57,616 nucleotides of DNA, taken from assembly GCA_016182605.1 (NCBI GenBank), contig JACPGE010000052.1, forward strand, positions 1-57,616. The letters are read 5' to 3'. Below, piece by piece: positions 1 through 7,282 of this stretch. Numbering within the stretch: the first letter of the stretch is position 1; every line of letters begins with the position of its first letter. This stretch comes from Candidatus Hydrogenedentota bacterium (GTDB lineage: Bacteria > Hydrogenedentota > Hydrogenedentia > Hydrogenedentales > JAEUWI01). The notes under the pieces are model-generated. The model ran no database searches and was not told where the DNA came from. It saw only the letters and a program-made list of their open reading frames with translations. Both the position numbers and the translations under genes were made by a program.

Positions 1-54
1 CATGAGTATCTCGCGTTCTTCGTCGCTGAGGGTAATCTGAGGGGCTATGCGCAT
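1..54 (-). CDS. IS630-type transposase, N-terminal fragment (runs off the window)
   Basis: Only the first 18 codons are in the window. Reading leftward from an ATG at 54 they give MRIAPQITLSDEEREILM. This resembles the opening of IS630-family transposases, whose N-terminus is a helix-turn-helix beginning with a similar Ile-x-Leu-(S/T)-x-Glu-Glu-Arg pattern. The assignment rests on that short stretch alone. It lies directly downstream of a STAND gene that ends early and points the same way. This would fit an insertion that removed the 3' end of that gene, but I could not identify the terminal inverted repeat or a TA target duplication. Confidence 0.5.
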   Translation of the reverse strand, partial: MRIAPQITLSDEEREILM

Positions 55-124
55 CGTTCTCTCTTTTCTGTTGGAAACCAATTATATAGAGAACACAGGC
101 GTTTTCCTTTAAATTCCCTCAACT

Positions 125-1843
125 TCAAATCGAACGACTAGATAGCGATTCGCTTCCTTCGCACCGCAGACCGAACATATGCGCCGCGACCATGCGGTGT
201 AGCCGCGCGATTTCTGGATGGTCGCCGGGGGTGAGCAGGCGCAGGCCTTCGAGGCGGCGACGCAGGGCGGGCCACGAGTCTGGGTAGCCGGGGGGGGCGG
301 CGAAAGCGTCTGGGATTTCCTTTTCCACCAGCGTGCGCAGCCACGGCCACGGGATGCTGTCGGGCGGGAGCAGGGCGGCGTAGTCGAGCGCGGTGCGTTC
401 GGGCGGGGTGAGGCGGGCGAGGGTCTGGTCGAGCACGAGGCAGAGTTGCTTTTCGCGGTGCTGCATCTGCGCGGCCACGTCGGCGTCGGCGAGCAGGGCG
501 TCCACGCTGGGCAGGCCCTCGGCGCGGAGGCGGGCAAGGTAATCGGCGGGGCGAATGTCCGGGTGCAGGCCGAGGTAGATGGCCACGCTCTCGACGGCGA
601 GGGTGAAGCCGCCCAGTTCGCGAGCAATCTCGCGCGCGGCGGCGGTGTCTGCGGCGGCGGTGGCGGCGGGCCAGTGGCCATCGGGCTGGTTGTCTTCGAT
701 GAGCCGGGCAGCGTCGTCCTCGGTGAGTGCGTCCACCGCGATGAAGGTGAGGGATTTCTGGCGCGAGGCGGGGAATCTCTCAGGGCCTTCGCGGGTGGTG
801 ACAACGACGCGCAGCCAGTCCTCGCGCGGGATTTGCGCGAGCTGCGGCTCGGCGAGCAGGAGTGGCTCGGAGACGTTGTCGAGGATGACGAGGCAAGCTG
901 CACCTTTGTCCGGGTCGCGCGGGGCGGCTTCGAGGGCGCGGCGTTTCAATTCGGTGAGCACGCGGCGTCCGCGCTGGTCAGCGCTTTCGTCCGGACCGGT
1001 AGTGAGATGGATTTGGAGTTCCGAGCAGAGTTCGCCGAGCAGTGGCAAGATTTCCGTTTTGTTCTCCGCGCTCAATACCCATAGGCCGGCGGGATAGGAG
1101 TCGGCCCAGCCGTGCGTGTAGGCGGTGGCGAGTTCGGTCTTGCCCTGCCCTCCGAGTCCATGCACGGTAGTGACAACGCCAACAGCGCCGAGGGCGAGGT
1201 TTTCGTGGAGCTGACGCAACTCGGTGTCGCGGCCGATGAAGTGGGGATTGAGCCGGTGGAGATTGCCTGGCACGCTGGTGGCGCGACGGGCGCGCTGGAT
1301 GCGTTCCCACAGGCTCGTGCCGAGGGCGGCGAGTTTTTCGCGCACGGCTGCGTCATGCAACGCCTCGACGCCGCGAGGAAACCACGGGCGCAGGTCCGTG
1401 AAGTTCGGGCGCATCACGCCGTCGAGCCACGGCTTGATTTCGGCGACCCACTTCGCGAACGCGGCGGCGTTGCCGTGCTCGTCGCTACCGGGCGCTTCGA
1501 CAAAATAAACCGGAGCGATACTGTCATGGCCCATGAGCGCGTGGACTTGCCGCTTGAGGTATTCCTCCCATTCCATGCGGCAATACTCGGAACGGAAATA
1601 ATCCGGCGAGAGGCAGACGAGCAGAATACGCGAGTGGCGGAGCGCATCTAGGATGCGATGCCGCCAATCGTCCATGCTCTCGATTTCCTCGGTGTCGAAG
1701 AAGATGCGCAGTGGCTCGGTGGAGAAGCGGCGGTGGTCGGCGAGGATTTCATCGCGCAACGCCATGACCCAGCCCGTGGCGTCGCCAGGCTTTTGAGGGA
1801 CGTTGTCCTTGCGTGAGTAAGAGATAAAGAGTTCGTAGGGCAT
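125..1843 (-). CDS. TIR-NB-ARC (STAND) protein, C-terminally truncated
   Basis: 572 residues. An N-terminal TIR domain (about 1-150) opens with ELFISYSRKDN and carries SEYCRMEWEEYL, where the Glu after Cys-x-x is the usual catalytic position of NAD-cleaving TIRs. An NB-ARC ATPase follows: Walker A GLGGQGKTELA near 230, Walker B-like ACLVILDN near 318, VVVTTRE near 350, then a winged-helix segment. Family members normally continue into TPR or similar sensor repeats; this one stops soon after RLHRMVAAHM, so the sensor is missing. Start: ATG at 1843 behind AGGA. It is the last gene of a minus-strand series of TIR genes, and a transposase fragment follows. Probably an anti-phage STAND NADase in origin; activity is doubtful without repeats. 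Confidence 0.8.
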   Translation of the reverse strand: MPYELFISYSRKDNVPQKPGDATGWVMALRDEILADHRRFSTEPLRIFFDTEEIESMDDWRHRILDALRHSRILLVCLSPDYFRSEYCRMEWEEYLKRQVHALMGHDSIAPVYFVEAPGSDEHGNAAAFAKWVAEIKPWLDGVMRPNFTDLRPWFPRGVEALHDAAVREKLAALGTSLWERIQRARRATSVPGNLHRLNPHFIGRDTELRQLHENLALGAVGVVTTVHGLGGQGKTELATAYTHGWADSYPAGLWVLSAENKTEILPLLGELCSELQIHLTTGPDESADQRGRRVLTELKRRALEAAPRDPDKGAACLVILDNVSEPLLLAEPQLAQIPREDWLRVVVTTREGPERFPASRQKSLTFIAVDALTEDDAARLIEDNQPDGHWPAATAAADTAAAREIARELGGFTLAVESVAIYLGLHPDIRPADYLARLRAEGLPSVDALLADADVAAQMQHREKQLCLVLDQTLARLTPPERTALDYAALLPPDSIPWPWLRTLVEKEIPDAFAAPPGYPDSWPALRRRLEGLRLLTPGDHPEIARLHRMVAAHMFGLRCEGSESLSSRSI

Positions 1844-1854
1844 GGCGAGTCCTG

Positions 1855-2073
1855 TCAGAGACCGAGTCGGGTGTAAACTGAATCGTTGTAGTGCCTGTTT
1901 CCGCGCTGTTCAAGTTCGTTGCGGATTTGGCGGACCTTCTCCAAGTCACGGTTCGAGTGGGAGACGAAAATCCATGCGCCTCTTGATTGGAGTCCCGTCT
2001 TCAGGCGGTCGTACGAGGACGAAGGCTCTCCAGATGCCTCATCCGCTGCGCAAAATGATTTGATGTGGCGCAT
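1855..2073 (-). pseudogene. TIR-domain stub (truncated TIR gene)
   Basis: A 72-codon ORF starting at ATG 2073, 9 nt after the stop of the upstream gene. Residues about 32-58 contain WIFVSHSNRDLEKVRQIRNE, the first beta strand and helix of a TIR domain. The reading frame then runs into NRHYNDSVYTRLGL and stops, so the rest of the TIR fold (including the catalytic Glu) is absent. No other frame between 1855 and 1960 resumes a TIR sequence, so deletion is likelier than a simple frameshift. The next gene (1843) begins 12 nt later and supplies an unrelated second TIR, so the stub sits at a rearrangement joint. Confidence 0.6.
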
Positions 2074-2081
2074 CGTTACTG

Positions 2082-3281
2082 TTACTTCCTAGCAAATCGG
2101 AACTCGAGACCACGCTGCTGCGCCGCTCGCCTCCACTCATGGCATAGCTGATGCACCGCGTCACCAACCGGTTCTGGCTTATTGAGATCTTCAAACGACA
2201 TGTTTTGAGGATCAACGCCAGCAATATGAACATCCAGCAATTCAGAGTTTTCCAGCAGGAACTCGCGCCGCACCATTGCTAATCCGGTCGTTTCAAGATA
2301 GAGGCCGACAAGCTGAGGGTTTCGAGAAAAGTCCCATAACAACTCTATTGAATCATTTGCCGCGTTCTGATCCATTGACGAGAGGGGAACGAGAAGGGCA
2401 ATCAAGCTCTTTTCTGTATTGCGTGCTTGAGCCAACAGGAAGTGCCCATCCAACCCATCAACCAAGCCAATCATCAACACGGAAGGGAGAGAGTCCCAAT
2501 TCTCGGCGACAACGGTTGCGCGATTCTGAGTGCAGGTGGCTCGGTTAGGTTCCGTACTTGCCATGTCCAACAGTCGTAGGACAGCATGCTCCATGTCACC
2601 TGGCTTCGTTACAGGAATTGCGTGTTCGGACGGATCGATTCCCTCCGCCAAAAGCGATGGACAAACGCCATTATCGTCGGAAATGAAAACCGTTCTCCCC
2701 GCACGTTCGGGCGCAAGCATCAGAAACGCCTCGTAGCGAATCGGGGCGGTCCGGTGAACAGTGTCAACAACATAGATTGGGGCTATGTCGATCAGGCGAT
2801 GCACCATACTTTTCCATGTGTTCTCACTTGACGTGCGCATGAGGTCTAACCGAAGCATTTGACCGACAGTCCCCATTCGTTGAGGATCGAGTAACGCCAC
2901 GACGCGCAAGGGAGCAACTGCAAAGTGAAGACGGATCAGCAGCGCATTTCCTCTCTCACCTGATCCAGCAAGGAAAAGCACCGTGGGAGGCAAGGTCATA
3001 CGGAGTAACGGCACCAACACAACAGAAGCCATCATCGCTACAACGACCAGTGGAACCGGCATCCCAAGTGTGCGTATGCAAACTAGAAACCCAATCATGG
3101 CGAACGAAATAACGAGGATACGGAGATTTCCCGTGAATCGACACAGATGGAGCATTTGCCGAATCAGTGTTCTGTCTATGCCTTCCAGCAACGCAAAGGT
3201 CCGCCACCAACTCCGCGCGTGGGGCACGAGAACGAGAAATGCCATCGTCCAACCTATCCATGTGATCGCGGGATGATTCAT
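2082..3281 (-). CDS. Membrane-anchored protein of unknown family in TIR island
   Basis: 399 residues from ATG 3281 (GGAG 11 nt upstream; an in-frame TTG lies six codons earlier). Three hydrophobic segments occupy roughly residues 8-25, 52-72 and 76-97. They are followed by a soluble region that begins TVLFLAGSGERGNALLIRL and continues with alternating strand-helix character (APIYVVDTVHRTAP near 185, RTVFISDDNG near 215). The C-terminal part is mostly soluble, with one moderately hydrophobic strand near 285. I do not recognise the family. The gene is tightly spaced behind the ORF ending at 3318 and in front of a TIR stub. Base composition is visibly less GC-rich than outside the island. A membrane effector or sensor is conceivable, but that is inference from context only. 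Confidence 0.65.
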   Translation of the reverse strand: MNHPAITWIGWTMAFLVLVPHARSWWRTFALLEGIDRTLIRQMLHLCRFTGNLRILVISFAMIGFLVCIRTLGMPVPLVVVAMMASVVLVPLLRMTLPPTVLFLAGSGERGNALLIRLHFAVAPLRVVALLDPQRMGTVGQMLRLDLMRTSSENTWKSMVHRLIDIAPIYVVDTVHRTAPIRYEAFLMLAPERAGRTVFISDDNGVCPSLLAEGIDPSEHAIPVTKPGDMEHAVLRLLDMASTEPNRATCTQNRATVVAENWDSLPSVLMIGLVDGLDGHFLLAQARNTEKSLIALLVPLSSMDQNAANDSIELLWDFSRNPQLVGLYLETTGLAMVRREFLLENSELLDVHIAGVDPQNMSFEDLNKPEPVGDAVHQLCHEWRRAAQQRGLEFRFARK

Positions 3282-3317
3282 TGTGCAAGCGACTCCCAAG
3301 GTTGTTTGCTCTATGCC

Positions 3318-5513
3318 CTACTCCATCCCCAACAAACGACGCCACCACGATGTGCCGCCAATAGGCGAAAAAGGGCTTCTTGCGGATCGCATCTGTTTGT
3401 AACGATCATGTTCTCCTCCATAGAGTGGCTCAACCTCCACCAAGCCATGAATCGGGTCGTTGTCCGCAGCGAGTTCAAAGCCGGACTCCTGAAGCATTCT
3501 GGCATTATCGCGGAGTTCCGAAGACAATTTGTTGCCTGCCGCCACCAGTGATCGCAGGGCTTCCATGCGATAGATCATGCAGTAAGACTGGTCGCTATAC
3601 AGAGCCAATCTGGGTTTTTCCTGAAAGCCACGAAGGATGCGAATCAGTGCCATGATTGTCATTGGTCCAGACAAGCGACTGCCACCCGGCAAAATCCAAA
3701 GAAAGTCACCATGCACATGCCTCAGAAGTGACCCGATATCCAATGGTTCCGGTTTATCCTCAAGGGCATCAATGCCAATTACAGTGACTCCCAACGATGC
3801 AGCGAATTTCTTGGCCTCTGTATCACCAGACGGGTGCTTCAGGCGAGGCCAGATTATCTCACTCATTTTTAGCTGCCATAGTTCACTCAGCCCTCCCGGC
3901 TCTGACATTTGTTTGCGAATGTCAGCAAGCCCCTGAAGAGTTCGCCCGTGTGATGGCAAACGCATGTTCATGAAATGTTCGATCTCGCCCTGAGTAACAG
4001 CATCAGTGGCGGCGGACGTTTCACCTTTTAGGAGACGCGAGCACACTTCCTCTGCTACGTGGAAGTCGTTTCTGAGCCGCTCCACGCAGTTGCGCCATTG
4101 CTGCGGATGGTTGCGTATCACCAATTGCCCCAGAGTTTCTCCGGGTAGCGGCTTTGGGGGACGTAGCCCCGGTGGGAATCCAGTTACGATTACTGAGACG
4201 GTTATTGGGCTCATACTTGTTTCTCCCTTGAAAAAGACCGATTGGCAGGCTGGTTTGGTCAGACGAGAAAAATTCGCGCCTTCGCTCTTTTCCAGGATTT
4301 GCTCCACAAGGCGGTCGGCGTCCGGGCGCTTCTGGAGAGGCGTCGCCAGTTCGCGGCGCAGGTAGTCGCGGATGTCGGCGCGGTTGGATTCGGACTGGGT
4401 GTCGAGCGGGAAAGGATTCAATGCCTGCAACGGAGTTTTGACATCGAACTCCGGCCGGCTGGTGACGACGAGGCCAAGCCAGTCGGGCAGGCGCTGGGCA
4501 TTGCGCGCGAGCATTTCCACCAGCGGGTTGCGCCCGGCCTCGCCAGCTTCATCCAGGGCATCAATCACGATCAGATACCGTTCCCGGCCGCCGTTGATGA
4601 TCGAGCGCAGCGGGTTGGCGAGGAGGTAGTCGAAGAGTTCCGCCGCGTCTTTCCGGTCCAATTCGGCAATCTCCGGCAGGGTCAGCAGGAGCTTGCGGTA
4701 ATCGGGCAGTCGGGTGGCGAGTTGGAAGGCGAGGCTGCGGACGACCCGCGGCGCGTTGCGGTGGTCGGGCTTGTCCCATTCGCAGAACTGGGCGGCAATG
4801 ACCGTGTCGCCGCGCGTGTGGGTCAGTTGGGCGGCAAAGGCGCTCTTGCCGACGCCGGGCGCGCCCATGATCCAGAAGAGCCGGGACTCCGAGCCGGAGG
4901 GGCGTTCAGTCTTCCTATCCTGCCGCCATTGCTCCACGGCCTCGAACAGCCATTGGCGTCCGTAGAACCCCTTGCCGAGCAACTGGCAGATGCGGGCCTC
5001 GGACTTGATGGGTTTGAGAAGGCCGTTGAGCGTTTCGATCTCCCCGGCGAAGCGGCGGCTTTCGTCGCTCTCCACCACCCGGACGATCTCGGCGAGTTTG
5101 GCCTGATACCATGGCTCCCACTCCGCCCCATCCGCGTCGCGCCGTTCCTTCCAGTCGTGCATGTCAAGCCATTGGATGTGACCAATATTGACCGGTGCCT
5201 GCACCTCCAGCTCGCTCTCGACGAGGATCGTCTGGATGTTGCCGCCTTTCACGCCAATAGCGATGGCGATCTCATCGCGGCAAACCCCCGGGTCACGGGT
5301 GGAATGTTTTGAGAGGAAGGACAATACACGGTGGCTGCCGAGGATTCCGTCGGTTATTGAGCGCCGCCAATCGTCTCCGAATTTGATCTCGTTCTTGTCG
5401 AACCAGACATCGTGACCGCGCCCTTCAAGGTCCGACTTGATACGGCAGACCAACTCTTCATTGCCGTCGTGGCCATAGCTGAGAAAGATGCGAAGGGGGG
5501 CGGCGGGGGTCAT
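3318..5513 (-). CDS. TIR-NACHT STAND protein fused in frame to an unrelated C-terminal ORF
   Basis: 731 codons from ATG 5513. TIR domain about 6-150 (RIFLSYGHDGNEELVCRIK; putative catalytic Glu in VCRDEIAIA). NACHT-type ATPase about 205-410: Walker A GAPGVGKS (217-224), Walker B YLIVIDALDEAGEAG (313-327), VVTSRPEFDV. The family continues after about residue 408 with K-S-E-G-N-F-L-Y; here it reads KSEGANFSRLTKP, and resemblance ends abruptly at nucleotides ~4265-4280, where base composition also drops. From codon 434 the ORF is a separate protein with its own ribosome site and ATG (4214). It has 298 residues and weak GT-A glycosyltransferase-like features (HVHGDFLWILPGG). The STAND sensor is therefore lost and the join is probably a deletion scar. 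Transcribed with a 35-codon zinc-ribbon ORF overlapping its start (ATGA). Confidence 0.75.
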   Translation of the reverse strand: MTPAAPLRIFLSYGHDGNEELVCRIKSDLEGRGHDVWFDKNEIKFGDDWRRSITDGILGSHRVLSFLSKHSTRDPGVCRDEIAIAIGVKGGNIQTILVESELEVQAPVNIGHIQWLDMHDWKERRDADGAEWEPWYQAKLAEIVRVVESDESRRFAGEIETLNGLLKPIKSEARICQLLGKGFYGRQWLFEAVEQWRQDRKTERPSGSESRLFWIMGAPGVGKSAFAAQLTHTRGDTVIAAQFCEWDKPDHRNAPRVVRSLAFQLATRLPDYRKLLLTLPEIAELDRKDAAELFDYLLANPLRSIINGGRERYLIVIDALDEAGEAGRNPLVEMLARNAQRLPDWLGLVVTSRPEFDVKTPLQALNPFPLDTQSESNRADIRDYLRRELATPLQKRPDADRLVEQILEKSEGANFSRLTKPACQSVFFKGETSMSPITVSVIVTGFPPGLRPPKPLPGETLGQLVIRNHPQQWRNCVERLRNDFHVAEEVCSRLLKGETSAATDAVTQGEIEHFMNMRLPSHGRTLQGLADIRKQMSEPGGLSELWQLKMSEIIWPRLKHPSGDTEAKKFAASLGVTVIGIDALEDKPEPLDIGSLLRHVHGDFLWILPGGSRLSGPMTIMALIRILRGFQEKPRLALYSDQSYCMIYRMEALRSLVAAGNKLSSELRDNARMLQESGFELAADNDPIHGLVEVEPLYGGEHDRYKQMRSARSPFSPIGGTSWWRRLLGME
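4212..4230 (-). promoter_or_regulatory. Internal ribosome-binding site and ATG of the downstream half of the chimera
   Basis: On the minus strand GGGAGAAACAAGT precedes ATG at 4214, giving a GGAG site at usual spacing inside the long ORF. Translation from here would give the 298-residue protein MSPITVSVIVTGF..., independent of the TIR-NACHT half. This is the best evidence that 3318-4214 was once, and may still be, its own gene. Confidence 0.6.
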
Positions 5514-5617
5514 GGACTAAATCTCGCGCAGACATTCCCGCAAACGTGAAGGCCACGTCCTTGGCTGTGCGTCATTTCGGACGTTCCGCAACGCGGGCAT
5601 TTGGCCTGGTCGCTCAT
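5510..5617 (-). CDS. 35-residue zinc-ribbon peptide upstream of TIR-NACHT gene
   Basis: From ATG 5617 the frame encodes 35 residues beginning MSDQAKCPRCGTSEMTHSQG and ending LHVCGNVCARFSP, so four cysteines form CxxC plus CxxxC knuckles. A regular zinc ribbon has CxxC twice, so the second knuckle is one residue longer. Its stop overlaps the TIR-NACHT start (ATGA, 5513-5510), the usual mark of translational coupling. Small zinc ribbons before STAND genes have been seen by eye in other genomes, but I cannot verify a homologue here. It could be a metal-binding partner or sensor for the TIR protein. Confidence 0.6.
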   Translation of the reverse strand: MSDQAKCPRCGTSEMTHSQGRGLHVCGNVCARFSP

Positions 5618-5910
5618 GCCGCATCCTTATCAACTGCCCTATGGGCCGTGATGAGATACTGCAAGCATGAATCGCGCGAATACATAATGCCTGGCTATCC
5701 TTTGGGTTCCGATACCAAGGTAGACACGACAAGCAATGAAACGACCCGATACCAACACGAATGGTACGGGATTATGGCCGGAAACACAGGTAATCGGCAA
5801 GTAGAAAAAGAATCCGCTTCTCCCGGCGAGCGCCTGCGCCGGTGTGTGGCGCGCCCATGCAGGGTGATACCATGGGCCGCTTGTGCGTTCAGCGCACAGA
5901 GGAGTACTCC
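5618..5910. other. Divergent intergenic region
   Basis: 293 bp between the minus-strand TIR operon and the plus-strand transporter. It must carry both promoters. I see no clean -35/-10 pair on either strand, no repeat and no convincing small ORF. In-frame codons upstream of 5911 exist (from 5842), but they lack a ribosome site. Confidence 0.4.
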
Positions 5911-7116
5911 ATGACTTTCGTGGTGCTTATTTTTGGCGCCGTCTATCTCGGCATGATGCTGGGCCGTTTTCCCCGTCTCGCAATGGATCGCACGGGGATC
6001 GCCCTGCTGGGCGCCGTCGCGCTCATCGCGGGCGCCGCAGTCACACCCGAAGACGCCTGGCGCGCCATCGACCCCGCAACCATCGCCCTGCTCTTTGGCC
6101 TGATGGTGGTCTCCGCCCAGTTCCGGCTGGGTGGCTTCTACAGCGCGGTTACGCGGCTCCTCGCGGAGGTGCCCCTCCAGGCCCCTGCCCTGCTTGCCGC
6201 CGTCCTCGCCGTCGTCGCCGTGCTCTCCGCCCTGCTCACCAACGACATCATCTGTCTTGCCATGGCGCCCCTGCTGGCGGACGGCTGTGCGCGCCGCAAC
6301 CTGAATCCCGTGCCTTTTCTCCTGGGGCTCGCGTGCGCGGCAAACATCGGCTCCGCCGCCACGCTCATCGGCAATCCCCAGAACATCCTCATTGGCCAGG
6401 CCCTCGATCTCTCCTTTGCAGGTTATATGCTCACCGCCATGCCCGTGGTGCTCGCGGGGCTCGCCGTCGTGTGGGGCGTGCTGCTCTTTCACTATCGCAC
6501 CACATGGCGCCTGCCCGTGACCCCCGTGCATCCCCATTCGCCCCCCTTCAACCCCTGGCAAACAGGAAAAGGACTCCTGGTGATCGCGGCGCTCATGGCC
6601 GCCTTCCTCTTCACCTCCTGGCCCCATGACGTGGTGGCGCTCGCAGGAGCGGGCGTCCTGCTTATCAGCCGGCGCCTGCACACGCGCGACATGCTCGGGC
6701 TCGTCGACTGGCAGTTGCTTGTCCTCTTCGCCGGACTCTTCATCGTAAACCACGCCTTTGTGGAGACGGGCGCCATGACCATCCTGCTCGACGAGGCGCG
6801 CGTCCTGGGCATCGATCCCACGTCGCCCCCGTGGCTCTTCACGTTGAGCGCGGTGCTTTCCAACCTGGTCTCCAACGTGCCCGCCACCATGCTCCTCCTA
6901 CCAGCCGCCGTCCACGAACGCGCTGGTGCCATACTCGCACTGAGCAGCACCCTCGCGGGAAACCTCGTGGTCGTGGGCAGCATCGCCAACATCATCGTCG
7001 TGGAGCAGGCCCGCCTCTGCGGTGTCCATATTTCCTGGGGCGAACACGCTAAGACTGGCATCCCGGTGACCCTGCTGACCCTCGGGATCGCCGCCGCCTG
7101 GCTGGCGATGGGCTGA
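5911..7116 (+). CDS. SLC13/ArsB-type (IT superfamily) anion transporter
   Basis: 401 residues, almost entirely hydrophobic, with about 10-11 membrane segments and no soluble domain. Signature stretches are LSALLTNDIICLAMAPL and IGNPQNILIG, which match the paired re-entrant substrate-binding motifs (T-N-D and G-N-P-x-N) of the citrate/arsenite/Na+-anion family. A second copy of the pattern lies in the C-terminal half (SNLVSNVPATMLLLP; SIANIIVVEQA). The start was placed at ATG 5911 because GAGGAG lies 8 nt upstream; the frame is open for 23 more codons without such a site. The substrate cannot be told from sequence: YbiR-like anion transporters and arsenite/organic-anion carriers look alike at this level. 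Standalone gene. Confidence 0.8.
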   Translation: MTFVVLIFGAVYLGMMLGRFPRLAMDRTGIALLGAVALIAGAAVTPEDAWRAIDPATIALLFGLMVVSAQFRLGGFYSAVTRLLAEVPLQAPALLAAVLAVVAVLSALLTNDIICLAMAPLLADGCARRNLNPVPFLLGLACAANIGSAATLIGNPQNILIGQALDLSFAGYMLTAMPVVLAGLAVVWGVLLFHYRTTWRLPVTPVHPHSPPFNPWQTGKGLLVIAALMAAFLFTSWPHDVVALAGAGVLLISRRLHTRDMLGLVDWQLLVLFAGLFIVNHAFVETGAMTILLDEARVLGIDPTSPPWLFTLSAVLSNLVSNVPATMLLLPAAVHERAGAILALSSTLAGNLVVVGSIANIIVVEQARLCGVHISWGEHAKTGIPVTLLTLGIAAAWLAMG

Positions 7117-7117
7117 A

Positions 7118-7135
7118 GTGGCTTGCGCGAGCCAC
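7118..7135 (+). terminator. Hairpin after the transporter gene
   Basis: GTGGCT (7118-7123), loop TGCGCG, AGCCAC (7130-7135): a perfect 6-bp stem starting 2 nt after the stop codon. No T-run follows, so it is either a weak terminator or an RNA 3'-end stabiliser. Confidence 0.35.
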
Positions 7136-7246
7136 AATCACATGCTCACCCCCTGAAAGTCACACTCACAACCATATTATTTTCAACAACTTACAATATT
7201 GCCTTCCTGATCCTGCCCCCTCGTTGCCATTGACAACAATCGTTTC

Positions 7247-7275
7247 TTTACAATTTTGCAATTCAATTGCATAAT
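7247..7275 (+). promoter_or_regulatory. Predicted promoter for the DUF4143 ATPase (near-leaderless)
   Basis: TTTACA (7247-7252), 17-bp spacer, CATAAT (7270-7275), in an AT-rich patch unlike the surroundings. The ATG chosen for the gene (7283) is 7 nt past the -10 box, where transcription would begin, so the mRNA would be leaderless. A TTGACA at 7230 pairs poorly (13-bp spacing to TACAAT). Confidence 0.35.
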
Positions 7276-7282
7276 ATATGCA

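Noticed and set aside
4212-4230. Counting 3318-4214 as a separate certain gene
   Set aside because: The frame is continuous with the TIR-NACHT half, so I kept one CDS and recorded the internal start; expression of a separate product is untested.
5695-6753. 352-codon minus-strand ORF opposite the transporter
   Set aside because: Charged, His/Gly-rich antisense frame of a membrane protein gene; no start signal or family.
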